In this document: piece by piece, positions 16,296-25,400 of the stretch
Layout of the letters: every line of letters starts with the position of its first letter
How positions within the stretch are numbered: the stretch's first letter is position 1
Assembly: GCA_964524065.1 (NCBI GenBank)
Contig: CAZGCB010000026.1
Location: 1 to 27,955 of the forward strand
Reading direction: 5' to 3'
DNA length: 27,955 bases
Source: CAZADA01 sp964524065
GTDB taxonomy: Bacteria > Pseudomonadota > Alphaproteobacteria > Caulobacterales > Maricaulaceae
Program-made: the position numbers and the translations under genes
Notes under the pieces: generated by a model
Told to the model about the DNA's origin: nothing
Database searches by the model: none
What the model saw: the letters and a program-made list of their open reading frames with translations, nothing else

Positions 16296-17279
16296 ATGAG
16301 CGCACGCATCGCCGTCATCGGCGCGCGGGGCCATACCGGCGCGGAGCTGTTGCGTTTGATCGGCGCGCATCCCCAGCTGGAGCTGGTCTACGCCGCCTCG
16401 CGCGCCGCCGCCGGCCGGCCGGTGCGTGAGCTGGCGGCGAGCCTCGACAGCGATCTCATCGTTGCTGCGCCGAACCCCGATGAAGCCGCGGCCGCCGGCG
16501 CCGATGTGGCGGTGCTCGCCATGCCCAATGGCGCCGCCGCGCCCTATGTGGCGGCGTTCGACGCCGCCGCGCCGGACGCAGTGCTCATTGATTTGTCCGC
16601 CGATTATCGCCATGACCCCGCCTGGGCCTATGGCCTGCCGGAGCACCATCGTGCGGCGCTCAAAGGCGCCCGGCGCATCGCCAATCCCGGCTGTTACGCC
16701 ACCGCGGCGCAGCTCGCTTTGCGGCCCCTAGCTCCGCGCATACGCGGGCGGGCGAGCGTCTTTGGCGTCTCCGGCTATTCCGGCGCCGGCACGACGCCGA
16801 ATCCGCGCAATGACCCGCAGCGCGTCGCCGACAATCTCATGCCCTATGCTTTGGCCGGCCATGGCCATGAAGCGGAAATCCGCCGCCATGGCGGCGTCGC
16901 GAATGTGGACTTCACCCCCCATGTGGCCGGCTTTTTCCGCGGCCTGACGGTGACGCTTCACGCCGAGCTGACGGACAAGCTGTCGACGCCGGCGCTGCGG
17001 GCGCTCTATGAGGCGGCCTATGGCGCGGAGCCCATGATCGCCCTGCAAGACGCGCCAGCCGAAGCGCGCGACGGCGCCGGGCGCGATGGCGCGGTGCTGG
17101 GCGGCTTTCTCGCCGTGCCGGAGGAGGCGCGGGCGGTGGTGAGCTGCGCGTTGGATAATCTGCTGAAGGGCGCCGCGACCCAGGCGCTGCAAAACATCAA
17201 TCTCGCCCTGGGCTGGGGGGAGGGCGCGGGCCTCACACCCATGACGGCGTCCCACCCCGCCGCGATCACGGCGTCATGA
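16296..17279 (+). CDS. argC: N-acetyl-gamma-glutamyl-phosphate reductase
   Basis: NADPH-dependent reduction of N-acetylglutamyl phosphate to the semialdehyde, third step of arginine synthesis. 327 residues. The dinucleotide motif IAVIGARGHTGAELLRL is at the N-terminus, the catalytic cysteine is Cys133 in NPGCYATAAQL, and GYSGAG and LAGHGHEAEI follow, the latter holding the conserved catalytic histidine. ALDNLLKGAATQALQNINLALG is the canonical C-terminal block. The ATG at 16296 has a strong GAGGAGGAGG six bases upstream. The stop overlaps the start of the thioesterase gene (ATGA), so the two are translated together. Confidence 0.95.
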   Translation: MSARIAVIGARGHTGAELLRLIGAHPQLELVYAASRAAAGRPVRELAASLDSDLIVAAPNPDEAAAAGADVAVLAMPNGAAAPYVAAFDAAAPDAVLIDLSADYRHDPAWAYGLPEHHRAALKGARRIANPGCYATAAQLALRPLAPRIRGRASVFGVSGYSGAGTTPNPRNDPQRVADNLMPYALAGHGHEAEIRRHGGVANVDFTPHVAGFFRGLTVTLHAELTDKLSTPALRALYEAAYGAEPMIALQDAPAEARDGAGRDGAVLGGFLAVPEEARAVVSCALDNLLKGAATQALQNINLALGWGEGAGLTPMTASHPAAITAS

Positions 17280-17791
17280 GCGGGGACGCCTCATCCAGCG
17301 CCTTGGAGTGGGTCTTGCCGGCCCCCTTCATCCACGTCTGCGACGCTGCGGCCGCCGATGTGGACGGCTTCGGCCATGTCAACAACGCGGTTTATGTGCG
17401 CTGGCTGAACGATGCCGCCTGGGCGCACTCCCAGGCCCTCGGCGTCGGCGCCGCGGACTGCCGCGGTTTGGATCGCGGCATGGTGGTGCGCGAGACGTTG
17501 ATCACCTACCACGCCTCCGCCAAGGCCGGCGATCGGGTGTCGGTGGGCACTTGGATCCTGTCCAATGACGGGCGATTGCGTAGCGATCGCGGCTTTCAGC
17601 TGTTGGATCAAGACGGCCGTCAATTGGCCCGCGGCCTGATGCGCTTTGTCTGCGTGACGTTGAGCAGCGAAACCCCGGCGCGCATGCCGCCCCTGTTTCG
17701 CGAGGCCTACGCCGCGCGCCCGGATGTGGCTGCGGCCCTCATCGCCGAGCCCTGGCGGCTGGACGGCGCGGCTCGCCCAAGCGGGTCCTAA
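17276..17791 (+). CDS. Hotdog-fold acyl-CoA thioesterase (4HBT type)
   Basis: 171 residues. ADVDGFGHVNNAVYVRWLNDAAW is the 4-hydroxybenzoyl-CoA thioesterase signature, with the catalytic aspartate in DVDGFGH and the helix-capping HVNN. RETLITYHASAKAGDRV and GRQLARGLMRFVCV are the following strands of the fold. The substrate is unknown. It is coupled by a four-base overlap to argC, which is odd for a fatty-acyl enzyme and may only reflect compact gene order. The stop overlaps the converging BLUF gene by four bases. Confidence 0.85.
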   Translation: MSGDASSSALEWVLPAPFIHVCDAAAADVDGFGHVNNAVYVRWLNDAAWAHSQALGVGAADCRGLDRGMVVRETLITYHASAKAGDRVSVGTWILSNDGRLRSDRGFQLLDQDGRQLARGLMRFVCVTLSSETPARMPPLFREAYAARPDVAAALIAEPWRLDGAARPSGS

Positions 17792-18255
17792 CCGCGCAAG
17801 ATCCGTTCGGCGCGCCGGGCGCGGCGTTCGGCCCGCAAGCGCGCGCGACCGATGGCGTTCAGAATATCCGTTTGGCTTTGGTGCTCGACTGTGAGGTTTT
17901 TCGGCTGCGCCGCCCGTTGCAGATAACCCAGCAGGCGGGCGCGCAAATCACCATGTTGTTGACTGATATAACCGAGGCTGAACCCGTCAAAGCTGCGCTC
18001 AGTAATCGCCGCACACTCATCAATGGCGAGTTTGGTGTGGCGTGGATCGTTCGCGAGCTGCAGGAAGATCTGCGTCACTGCCTCGCGTGGGCCTTCCAGC
18101 AATTGGATGAAGACCCCGTCTTCGTACATCAGCATCCCGGTCACGCCTATGGGCGTGTTGTTGCGTTGGGCGGCGCGCAGGATATCGCGAATGACGGTGT
18201 TGGGGTTGGCGTCCTCGGCGAAGGTGGCGGTGGAATGATAAATCAATCGACGCAT
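17788..18255 (-). CDS. BLUF-domain blue-light photoreceptor
   Basis: 155 residues, nearly all one BLUF domain, which binds FAD and reports blue light through rearranged hydrogen bonds. The flavin-contact residues are present: Tyr6 (RRLIYHS), Asn33 (RNNTPIGVTGML) and Gln51 (FIQLLEG). By alignment to AppA from memory, the semi-conserved Trp104 and Met106 correspond to Phe92 and Leu94 in FDGFSLGY. About 50 residues follow the core and end in an arginine-rich helix, a likely output or dimer segment. There is no fused effector domain. The ATG at 18255 has GAGGGAG about ten bases upstream; a TTG at 18282 is in frame. It diverges from the Hpt gene, which hints at a partner. Confidence 0.95.
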   Translation of the reverse strand: MRRLIYHSTATFAEDANPNTVIRDILRAAQRNNTPIGVTGMLMYEDGVFIQLLEGPREAVTQIFLQLANDPRHTKLAIDECAAITERSFDGFSLGYISQQHGDLRARLLGYLQRAAQPKNLTVEHQSQTDILNAIGRARLRAERRARRAERILRG

Positions 18256-18385
18256 TTTCGGAGCGCTCCCTCGCCAGGCCAACGGTTCTTGCGTTTTCTC
18301 ACAGCGGCCTTGCGGGCGGCTTAATGGGATGGCAGCGCGTGTCGGTGTTCATGGCGCTAGGGCGGGCGCAGGGCCGTCAGCCGCT

Positions 18386-18400
18386 GACCGCCTAGCGGTC
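18386..18400. repeat. Interrupted palindrome in the BLUF-Hpt divergent gap
   Basis: GACCGC-CTA-GCGGTC, two perfect six-base arms around three bases. It sits about 130 bases from the BLUF start and 95 from the Hpt start, in a 240-base gap with no gene. A dimeric regulator site is possible, but a chance palindrome in GC-rich DNA cannot be excluded. Confidence 0.35.
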
Positions 18401-18495
18401 GTAGAGCGGTGATCCGTCGCCCGTTTGCAGCAGCCTGCTGGCCGGCGCGCCCGCAGCGCGATTGTATGGCGGTATGCAGAGTGCAGGAGGCCGTG

Positions 18496-18861
18496 ATGCG
18501 TGTGAGCGAGCCTGTCGATTGGGAGCATTTGGCGACGTACACCCTGGGCGATCGCGCCTTGGAGGGCGAGGTGGCGCAGCTCTTCGCCGATCAAGCGCCA
18601 AAACTGCGCGCGCACATGCTGTTTAGCGCCGATCTGGATGAGCGCTCGCAGGCGTTCCACACTCTCAAGGGCGCCGCGTCGGCTTTGGGCGCCTTCCGGC
18701 TGGCGGAACTGTGCCGCACGGCCGACATGCGTGCGCGCCGGGCGCTTGAAGGCCGTGAAACGCTAGACGAGGCGGCGCTCGCCGCCGAGGCGCGCGCCGC
18801 CGCCGAAGAGCTGGACACCGTGTTGATGTTCTTGCGCCGCCGCTATGGCGATGCGGCTTAA
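18496..18861 (+). CDS. Stand-alone Hpt (histidine phosphotransfer) protein
   Basis: 121 residues forming a four-helix Hpt domain. The phosphorylatable histidine is His55 in FHTLKGAASALGAFRLAELC, an exact Hpt signature with the following Lys and Gly that shape the site. There is no kinase, receiver or output domain, so it relays phosphoryl groups between a hybrid kinase and a response regulator encoded elsewhere. The ATG at 18496 follows AGGAGG at a good distance, while the longer upstream frame has no supporting site. It diverges from the BLUF gene. A link to light sensing is inference only. Confidence 0.9.
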   Translation: MRVSEPVDWEHLATYTLGDRALEGEVAQLFADQAPKLRAHMLFSADLDERSQAFHTLKGAASALGAFRLAELCRTADMRARRALEGRETLDEAALAAEARAAAEELDTVLMFLRRRYGDAA

Positions 18862-18876
18862 GGAGCCAAGGGCGCA

Positions 18877-18900
18877 AGCCCGCCGGCGCCGGCGAGGGCT
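18877..18900. terminator. Possible bidirectional terminator between the Hpt and chorismate mutase genes
   Basis: AGCCC and GGGCT flank the GC palindrome GCCGGCGCCGGC, giving a long, slightly bulged hairpin in the 78-base gap between two converging genes. No T-run follows on either strand, so intrinsic termination is uncertain. Position and structure are the only support. Confidence 0.35.
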
Positions 18901-18939
18901 CGCGGTGCATACAGTGGCGTGGGGCTAAGAGCCCTGCGA

Positions 18940-19278
18940 CTAAGAGCGTTGGGGCTCGCGCGTGCGGTCCCAAGTGTCGAATTCATGCTCGGTGCAGCGC
19001 TTGATCAGTTCGCGCCAGACGGGTTCGGCGATCGCGGGGCTGAGGCCCTCGGCCGCGGCGCTGGCGAGCACCTTGCGCACCACGTCCTCGACGCGATCGC
19101 GGTCCATCACATGGCCGCGCTCGGTTTTGATGCGCGCGGCCGCATCCATGAGCCCTTGGCGTTCCACCAAAATGGTCACCAACAGCCGATCGATGCGGTC
19201 CACCTCATAGCGGACATCGGCCATGGTTTGGCAATCTTCGGGGCGGTTTTTGCGCGGGTCTTTGGGATCTTCGAACAT
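18940..19278 (-). CDS. Chorismate mutase (AroQ class)
   Basis: Converts chorismate to prephenate for Phe and Tyr synthesis. 112 residues, a single helical AroQ domain. The first helix carries VRYEVDRIDRLLVTILVERQGLMDAAARIKTERG, with the Arg-rich face and the Lys of RIKTERG that contact the substrate. MDRDRVEDVVRKV and the late helix EPVWRELIKRCTEHEF complete the fold. The N-terminal 20 residues (MFEDPKDPRKN) are polar and probably unstructured. The ATG at 19278 is chosen since the upstream extension has no conserved sequence. There is no fused prephenate dehydratase or dehydrogenase. Confidence 0.9.
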   Translation of the reverse strand: MFEDPKDPRKNRPEDCQTMADVRYEVDRIDRLLVTILVERQGLMDAAARIKTERGHVMDRDRVEDVVRKVLASAAAEGLSPAIAEPVWRELIKRCTEHEFDTWDRTREPQRS

Positions 19279-19393
19279 AACCGCGATGTAGCACGCACAA
19301 GGCGGCGGGTGAATGCGCGAGCGTGGATTCATACCCGGTTTTGCGCGCCACGCCATTGCTGGCCGCCCCCGTGCGACGCGGTGAGCGGTCTTG

Positions 19394-19915
19394 TCAGCTG
19401 CGTCCCGGCAAGAGGTCGCGGACCTCGAAGTAGCCAGGCGTGTCCACCGAGCTCATATCCAGCGGACGGCTCGGCTCCCGCTTGGCGAGCCGATCGTACA
19501 AAACCGTCCCGACGGCCATGCTCAAATTTAAACAATGGGCGCTGGGGATCGCCACAAACCGATGGCACTGCGCCAAAGTGGCCGGGCCGATGCCGCCATC
19601 TTCAGGCCCGAAAACGTACAGCGCATGTTCGGGATGATCGAACTGTGGCAGCGTTTCGCTGTTGCGGCGAACTTCCACCGCCACGGGCGTGAGATCGCGC
19701 AACAATTCGAAGGGCCGCGCTGCATGCTCGAGCTGCACGCGATCGTAGCCGCGCAAGCGTTCCTCGCGCGGCAGACGACGCAGGGTGCGCATCGCTTCAT
19801 TCATGCGTGTGCCGGTAAACACGAGGCGTGGCACGCCATACGCGGCGCACGCACGCAAGATCTGGCCGACATTGTGCGGGTACTTCGGATCAATCAGCAG
19901 CACCGCGACGCTCAT
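19394..19915 (-). CDS. SpoU/TrmH-family RNA 2'-O-methyltransferase
   Basis: 173 residues with the SPOUT trefoil-knot motifs in order: LIDPKYPHNVGQILRACAAYG (motif 1, asparagine involved in catalysis), LYVFGPEDGGIG (motif 2) and IPSAHCLNLSMAVGTVLYD (motif 3, SAM loop). Members methylate a ribose 2'-OH in tRNA or rRNA. The size is close to TrmL-like enzymes that act on tRNA position 34, but the exact target is not decided by sequence here. The ATG at 19915 is supported by AAGGAGG about seven bases upstream. It diverges from the PhoX-family gene across about 220 bases. Confidence 0.88.
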   Translation of the reverse strand: MSVAVLLIDPKYPHNVGQILRACAAYGVPRLVFTGTRMNEAMRTLRRLPREERLRGYDRVQLEHAARPFELLRDLTPVAVEVRRNSETLPQFDHPEHALYVFGPEDGGIGPATLAQCHRFVAIPSAHCLNLSMAVGTVLYDRLAKREPSRPLDMSSVDTPGYFEVRDLLPGRS

Positions 19916-20133
19916 GGCGGGGCCTCCTTCGACCCAAATGGAGTGTCCTGCACGCCCAAAGCCGGCCGCCGCTCGCGTCGATTTGGGCCTATAACGCGCC
20001 CCCAACGGCCCCGATTGAAATCAATGCCTTAGGCGCCGCTGTTATCGCAGGCTGATGAAATCCGCCGGCATTTCATCGCTCTGTCAAGGAGGCCGTCTAG
20101 GTTGTGTGACACACGCCGGTTGGAGAGGACCCC

Positions 20134-22065
20134 ATGACACGTCAAGCGAAGTTGAATCTGTCCGCTGATGAGTGGGATGAAGTCACCTTTCCACGGCCCC
20201 ATGAGCAGGCGTTCGACCGTGTGGTGGAGCGCGCGATTTCGCGCCGCGGCTTTTTGGGCGGGGTGTTGACCTTCGGCTCGGCCGCGGCGGTGGCGGGCTG
20301 TGACTTTGGCGCTGGCCCGCAAACGCCTGCGGCCTCCTCCAGCGCGACGCCGGCCGCGACGGGGGCGCCGGCGCGCTTCGCCTTCACGCCCATCGCGGCC
20401 CAGACGGACTTCGCGGTGCATGTGCCGGAAGGCTATCGCTGGGACGTGCTCGTGCGCTGGGGCGATCCGTTGTTTGAGGGTGTGGAGCGCGCCTTCGATC
20501 ACGAAACCGGCGGCTCGGTGGCGGCGTCGGACAAAGTGTTCGGCGAAAACACCGATGGCATGGAGAGCTTCCTCATTGACGGCCGGCAAGTGCTGGCGAT
20601 CAACCACGAATACGCCAATCGCGGCGTGAACCTGCCGCAATCGCCCAATGGCGCGCCGCAAAGCGTGGACGACGTCCGCAAAATTCAGAATTTGCAGGGC
20701 GTGTCGGTGATCGAGGTGCGTGAAACGGAGGCCGGCTGGCGCGTGGTGACGGACAGCCCGTACAATCGGCGCATCACGCACAACACGCCGATGCGCCTGG
20801 CGGGCCCGGCCGCGGGGCATGATTTGCTGAAGACCGCCGCAGATCCGACAGGCGCGCAGTCGCTGGGCACCATGAACAATTGCGGCTCCGGCAAAACGCC
20901 CTGGGGCACCTATCTGACGTGCGAAGAGAACTTCAACGGCTATTTCGGCTCTAGTGAGACGCCCGAAGATCAAAAGCCGGTGCAGTTGCAGGCGGGTTAT
21001 CAGCGCTATGGGATTTCACCTCAGGGCTGGGGCTATGATTACCACAAATGGGATCCGCGCTTTGACACGGCGGTGAACCCCAATGAGCCGCATCGTGTCG
21101 GCTGGGTGGTGGAGATCGATCCCGCCAATCCGGACACCATGCCGGTCAAGCGCACGGCCCTGGGCCGCTTCAAGCACGAGAACGCCGAAGTCGTACTCGC
21201 CAAAGACGCCCGTGTGGTCGTCTATATGGGCGATGATGAGCGCGGCGAGTTCCTCTACAAATTCGTCTCCAACGGCCGGTATGCGCCTGGCGCGTCCACC
21301 CAGGGGCTGTTGGATGATGGCGTGCTCTATGTGGCGCAATTCAACGACGACCAAACCGGCGCCTGGCTGCCGCTGACGCCGGAGACGACCGGCATGCCGC
21401 TGGCGGAGATTCTGATTTTCGCCCGCAAGGCTGGCTCTGCGGTTGGCGCCACCACCATGGATCGGCCCGAATGGATTTCCGTGAACCCAGATGCGGTGGA
21501 GGCCTATTGCTGCCTCACCAACAACCGCAATCGCGGCGTGCGGCCCAATGCCGGCGGCGATCCGACGCCGGTCAACGGCCCCAATCCGCGTGAAGTCAAC
21601 CGTTATGGTCAAATCGTCCGTTGGCGGCCCCATGGCGCCGATCATGGCGCCACGACCTTCGACTGGGATCTCTATGTCATGTGTGGCAATCCCACCGTGC
21701 ATGAGGACGCCTATGCCGGCTCGCCCAACATCACGCCGGGCAATATGTTCAATTCGCCCGACGGCTTGGCCTTTGACACCCAAGGCCGCGTCTGGATCCA
21801 GACCGACGGCAATGATGGCAATGACGGCGATTTCGCCGGCATGGGCAACAATCAGATGCTGGTGGGGGATCCTGTAAGCGGAGAGATCGCGCGGTTCCTC
21901 ACAGGACCGAAGGGCTGCGAAGTCACCGGCCTCACCTGGTCCGCGGATCGGCGCACCATGTTTGTCGGCATCCAGCATCCTGGCGGCGCCTGGCCCGATG
22001 GCGGCGCGTTGCCGCGCTCGGCGGTCATCGCGGTGAAGCGGACGGACAACGCGCCCCTTGGTTAG
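20134..22065 (+). CDS. PhoX-family (DUF839) Tat-exported phosphatase
   Basis: 643 residues. A twin-arginine signal, SRRGFLGGVLTFGSAAAVAGC (about residues 35-55), directs folded export; its terminal Cys could also be lipidated. The PhoX domain follows: HVPEGYRWDVLVRWGDPLF, GRQVLAINHEYAN, GTYLTCEENFNGYF, VVYMGDDERGEFLYKFV, RPEWISVNPD and GLAFDTQGRVWIQTDG, which supply Ca/Fe ligands in characterised PhoX enzymes. An alkaline phosphatase for phosphorus scavenging is likely. The ATG at 20134 follows GAGAGGA. The 5' gap contains CTGTCAAGGAGGCCGTCT, only a poor likeness to a Pho box. It is the last gene before the accessory region. Confidence 0.9.
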   Translation: MTRQAKLNLSADEWDEVTFPRPHEQAFDRVVERAISRRGFLGGVLTFGSAAAVAGCDFGAGPQTPAASSSATPAATGAPARFAFTPIAAQTDFAVHVPEGYRWDVLVRWGDPLFEGVERAFDHETGGSVAASDKVFGENTDGMESFLIDGRQVLAINHEYANRGVNLPQSPNGAPQSVDDVRKIQNLQGVSVIEVRETEAGWRVVTDSPYNRRITHNTPMRLAGPAAGHDLLKTAADPTGAQSLGTMNNCGSGKTPWGTYLTCEENFNGYFGSSETPEDQKPVQLQAGYQRYGISPQGWGYDYHKWDPRFDTAVNPNEPHRVGWVVEIDPANPDTMPVKRTALGRFKHENAEVVLAKDARVVVYMGDDERGEFLYKFVSNGRYAPGASTQGLLDDGVLYVAQFNDDQTGAWLPLTPETTGMPLAEILIFARKAGSAVGATTMDRPEWISVNPDAVEAYCCLTNNRNRGVRPNAGGDPTPVNGPNPREVNRYGQIVRWRPHGADHGATTFDWDLYVMCGNPTVHEDAYAGSPNITPGNMFNSPDGLAFDTQGRVWIQTDGNDGNDGDFAGMGNNQMLVGDPVSGEIARFLTGPKGCEVTGLTWSADRRTMFVGIQHPGGAWPDGGALPRSAVIAVKRTDNAPLG

Positions 22066-22158
22066 GCTGACGTCAAAGCTGTGTCATCAGCGGGCCCAGG
22101 GCCGCACAGCGGGTGCGATGACGCCATGACCATCGGGCGGCTGACGGTAAAACGCCCG

Positions 22159-22176
22159 GCGGGCTTCGCGGCCCGC
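22159..22176. repeat. GC hairpin in the gap after the PhoX gene
   Basis: GCGGGC-TTCGCG-GCCCGC, a six-base perfect stem about 95 bases after the stop. A second inverted repeat, CGCGCCGCT...AGCGGCGCG (22311-22339), lies further on. Neither is followed by a T-run. The 391-base gap 22066-22456 has no convincing gene. Confidence 0.35.
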
Positions 22177-22405
22177 TAACGTCCGCCGGTCAAAACTTCG
22201 TGGAAGGGTGCAGCGGGCCAGGCGCCTCACCATCACGATGACGTAGGCGCTGTTTTGCGGGACGCCGCTGCGACTTCCAAGGCTTTGGTGGCAAAAGCAA
22301 TCCACTCTTACGCGCCGCTCAGCGCCTTTCAGCGGCGCGCTGCACCATGCCGAAATTATAGCAGCGGGGACGTGTTGTCTTCGACGCTGCGCCCGCCCCA
22401 GGGAG

Positions 22406-22434
22406 CTGACGCTGCAAGGACGGCGTGCTAGAAT
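22406..22434 (+). promoter_or_regulatory. Possible promoter of the TIR-WD40 gene
   Basis: CTGACG (22406-22411) and TAGAAT (22429-22434) are 17 bases apart and resemble sigma-70 -35 and -10 boxes at four and five of six positions. Transcription would start near 22441, right at the AGAGGAG ribosome site, giving a very short leader before the ATG at 22457. Confidence 0.4.
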
Positions 22435-22456
22435 TAAAAGAGGAGTTTCGGGGGAC

Positions 22457-25400
22457 ATGATCGTGGCAGAGCCGGCCAGGCGCTACCGCGCGTTCATCAG
22501 CTACAGCCAACGCGACAAACGCCACGCCACGCGCCTGCATAAGGCGTTGGAGTCGTACCGCGTGCCCAAGGGCGTCACAGCGTCGGGCGTCGACAAGGAG
22601 CCCCGCAAGCTCGGCCGGTTCTTCCGCGACAATGAAGAGATGGGCGCGGCCGCGGATCTTGGCGCCGCCCTGCGGGGCGCGATCGCGGATTCCGAAAGCT
22701 TGATCGTCGTCTGTTCGCCGCACGCGGCGCAGTCGAAGTGGGTGAACGAAGAGGTGCCGCGCCTTCAAGCGTTCAGGCCGGGCGCGCAACATCTTCGCGG
22801 TCATTGTCGATGGCGCCCCGAACACCGGCGATGCGATGACGGAGTGTTTTCCACCGGCGCTCCGCTTTGTGCTTGATGACAACGGGGCGCTCACCGACGC
22901 GCCGGCCGAACCTCTCGGCCTCGATGTGCGCAAACAGCCCTTCGCCCGCTTAAAGGCGCGGCTGGCGGCGGGTTTGCTGGGCGTGAACTATGACGATCTG
23001 TGGCGTCGCGAGCGCCGGCGAAAGGCGACGGCGTGGGGCGGCGGCGTGGTTGCGGCGGCGGCCGCAATGGCGGCCCTCGCCCTTGATCAAGTGAGGGCTA
23101 TATCGCAAGAGCGCAGTCAGACGCTGGCGCGCGCTGCGGTGGAGCAATCGCGCGCCGGCGCTCATGATGCGGCTTTACGGCTGGCGATCGTGGCGACCAA
23201 ACGCGATCTGTTCACGGCGCCGGCTGATGAGGCGTATGACGCCCTAGCGTTCGCGGCGCGCCGCAACCGGCTGATCAGCGTCGTCGACGGTTATGAGGGG
23301 GCGATAAGCGAAGCCGTGTTCAGCCCGGATGGTCGCTTGATTGCAACCTCAGCGTATGACGAACCCGTGCGCTTAGCGGATGCGCGGACCGGCGCGGTCG
23401 TACGAGAGTTCGGCGGAGAAATCGGCGACAGATACGGCGGCTCCAGCCCCGATAGCGCGATGGTCGCGACGACCCACGCGGATCCTTTGCTGCGTGTTTG
23501 GAACGTGGAGACCGGGGAACAACGCCATCGTTTTTCCACGCGTGCGCAACGGTTTGACGGTGCGCGTTTTCATCCGAGCCAACCGCTTTTGCTCAGCTGG
23601 GACGACAGCGGCGCTGTGCGTGCGTGGAACCTTGAGACCGATGAGGAACACGCTGTTTATCGCGGCCACACACGCCCGATTTTGGACGCTCGGTTCTCCC
23701 ATGACGGCGCGTTGGTTGTGACTGGATCTGTCGACAATACGGCGCGTGTGCACCGCATAGCCGACGCCGAAGAGGTCGCTGTGTTCGGGCCGCTCGAAGG
23801 CTGGGCGTCCAAGGTGATCTTCACGCCCGATGATGCTGGCGTGGTGACGCGCTCGGACGACACGGTCCGCCTTTGGAATCTCGAGAGCGGCGGCGAACGC
23901 GTGCGCCTGGAACACGGAAACGACATCGACTCAATTGCGATCAGTCCTGATGGGGGCGGGATCCTCACCACATCCTTCGGAGGTCCCGTGCGAATCTCGG
24001 ATGTGAGCGACGGGCGTGAACGCGTACGGCTTGTGGGGCACACAGGATGGACCGCGTCGGGCGTGTTCAGCCCAAACGGCGCCGTGGCGGCGACCGCTTC
24101 GCGAGATGCGTCGGTCCGCCTTTGGTTGACGATGACAGGCGAGGAACTGGCACGCTTGGAGGCGCACGAAGATGGTGTCCATATCGTCGCGTTCAGTCCA
24201 GATGGGGGGCGCGTTTTGTCAGCGTCGCGTGATGGAACGGTCCGCGTTTGGGATGCGCGCGGTGCGCCAAAGATTGTGACGTTCGAAGATGCAAACGGCG
24301 GCCCTCTGTCTATCGAGGCCTACTTTCCCCAGCGTGATATTGTGTTCGCTAAGGCGCCTTCGGGCAGCCGTACGCGCGGCCATTTCATCGCGGACGCAGA
24401 GACGGGCGACATTCTGAGCGAGACGTTCAGCTCCGATATGGCCCTTGTCGCTCCGCCGGCCGTGTCCGGTGACCAAACGCTGTTTGCGGCGCCCCGGGCT
24501 ATTCGCAGCACCGACTCAGGAGATGTCGTCGCGGCCCTGCAGCCGGACCGTCCTGAAACGCCACCGCCGTCTCATGGCTCCTATGTGCTGGACAGAGCCC
24601 AATCACCGTCATCTCTCGACGGTCCCCGAGCGGTGCGTTTGGCGATCACGCTCGATGGACAGCTCGCGGCGACGGCGCGGTCGGATCATACCATTGACGT
24701 TTGGAGGGTCGCGGACGGTGCGATCACGGCCGTGTTGCGCGGCCACCGCGGGCGGATCCGCGATCTCGCCTTCACGCCAGACGCCACGCGGATCGTCAGC
24801 GCTTCGGATGATCGCTCGTCGATCATTTGGGATGTGGCGACAGGCGAGCTCCTCGCCGAGCTTGAGAGCTCCGAGTTGGTGGGCGTCATCCGAATAAGCC
24901 CTGATGGCGAGACGATCGTGACCGATGGCTATCAAAAAGTCTCCGCGTGGTCGATCGTGACCGGCGCGCAGATTTGGTCGTCCGAGCAACCGGCGGGCAA
25001 AGCCGACGTCATCGTATTCAGCCCTGACGGCGCGCACGTCGCGGTTGGCGTTCTTGGCCGGCGTCTTTTGGTCTATCGATTGAGTGACGGTGAACTTGCG
25101 TGGAGCGCAGAGCTTCAGTCGGCTGTCAGCGCGATCGCGTTCAACGAGGCGGGAACGCTCCTCGCGGTTGGGGGCTACAAAGATGGTTTGATGATCTTTC
25201 AGGCTCGAAGTGGCCTCGAGTTCGAACGCACGACCGACCTGGGCGAGTACGTGAAATTTGTCGGTTTCGCCCCGGGGGGCGACTTAGTCGCGGTCCCACA
25301 AAGGGGAGCGGTCCGGCGTTGGAGCTTACCCTGGCTTTCGATGCTTGATCAGCCGATGCTCCTGAGGGCGCGCGCCTGCGCGGACCGCTTGCATGCAACG

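Noticed and set aside
15053..16318. A 421-codon minus-strand frame
   Set aside because: Antisense to the NAGK/NAGS gene, whose motifs are unambiguous.
20081..20115. Pho-box-like CTGTCAA/CCGTCTA/GTGTGAC series before the PhoX gene
   Set aside because: Only the first unit matches well and the spacing is 12 bases, not 11; too weak to call.
21016..21978. A 320-codon minus-strand frame
   Set aside because: Antisense to the PhoX-family gene, without any domain.
22066..22456. A second copy of the tRNA-Thr 3' end marking the other island boundary
   Set aside because: I looked for the TGGTGCCGCAGGAGG sequence in this gap and saw no match by eye.
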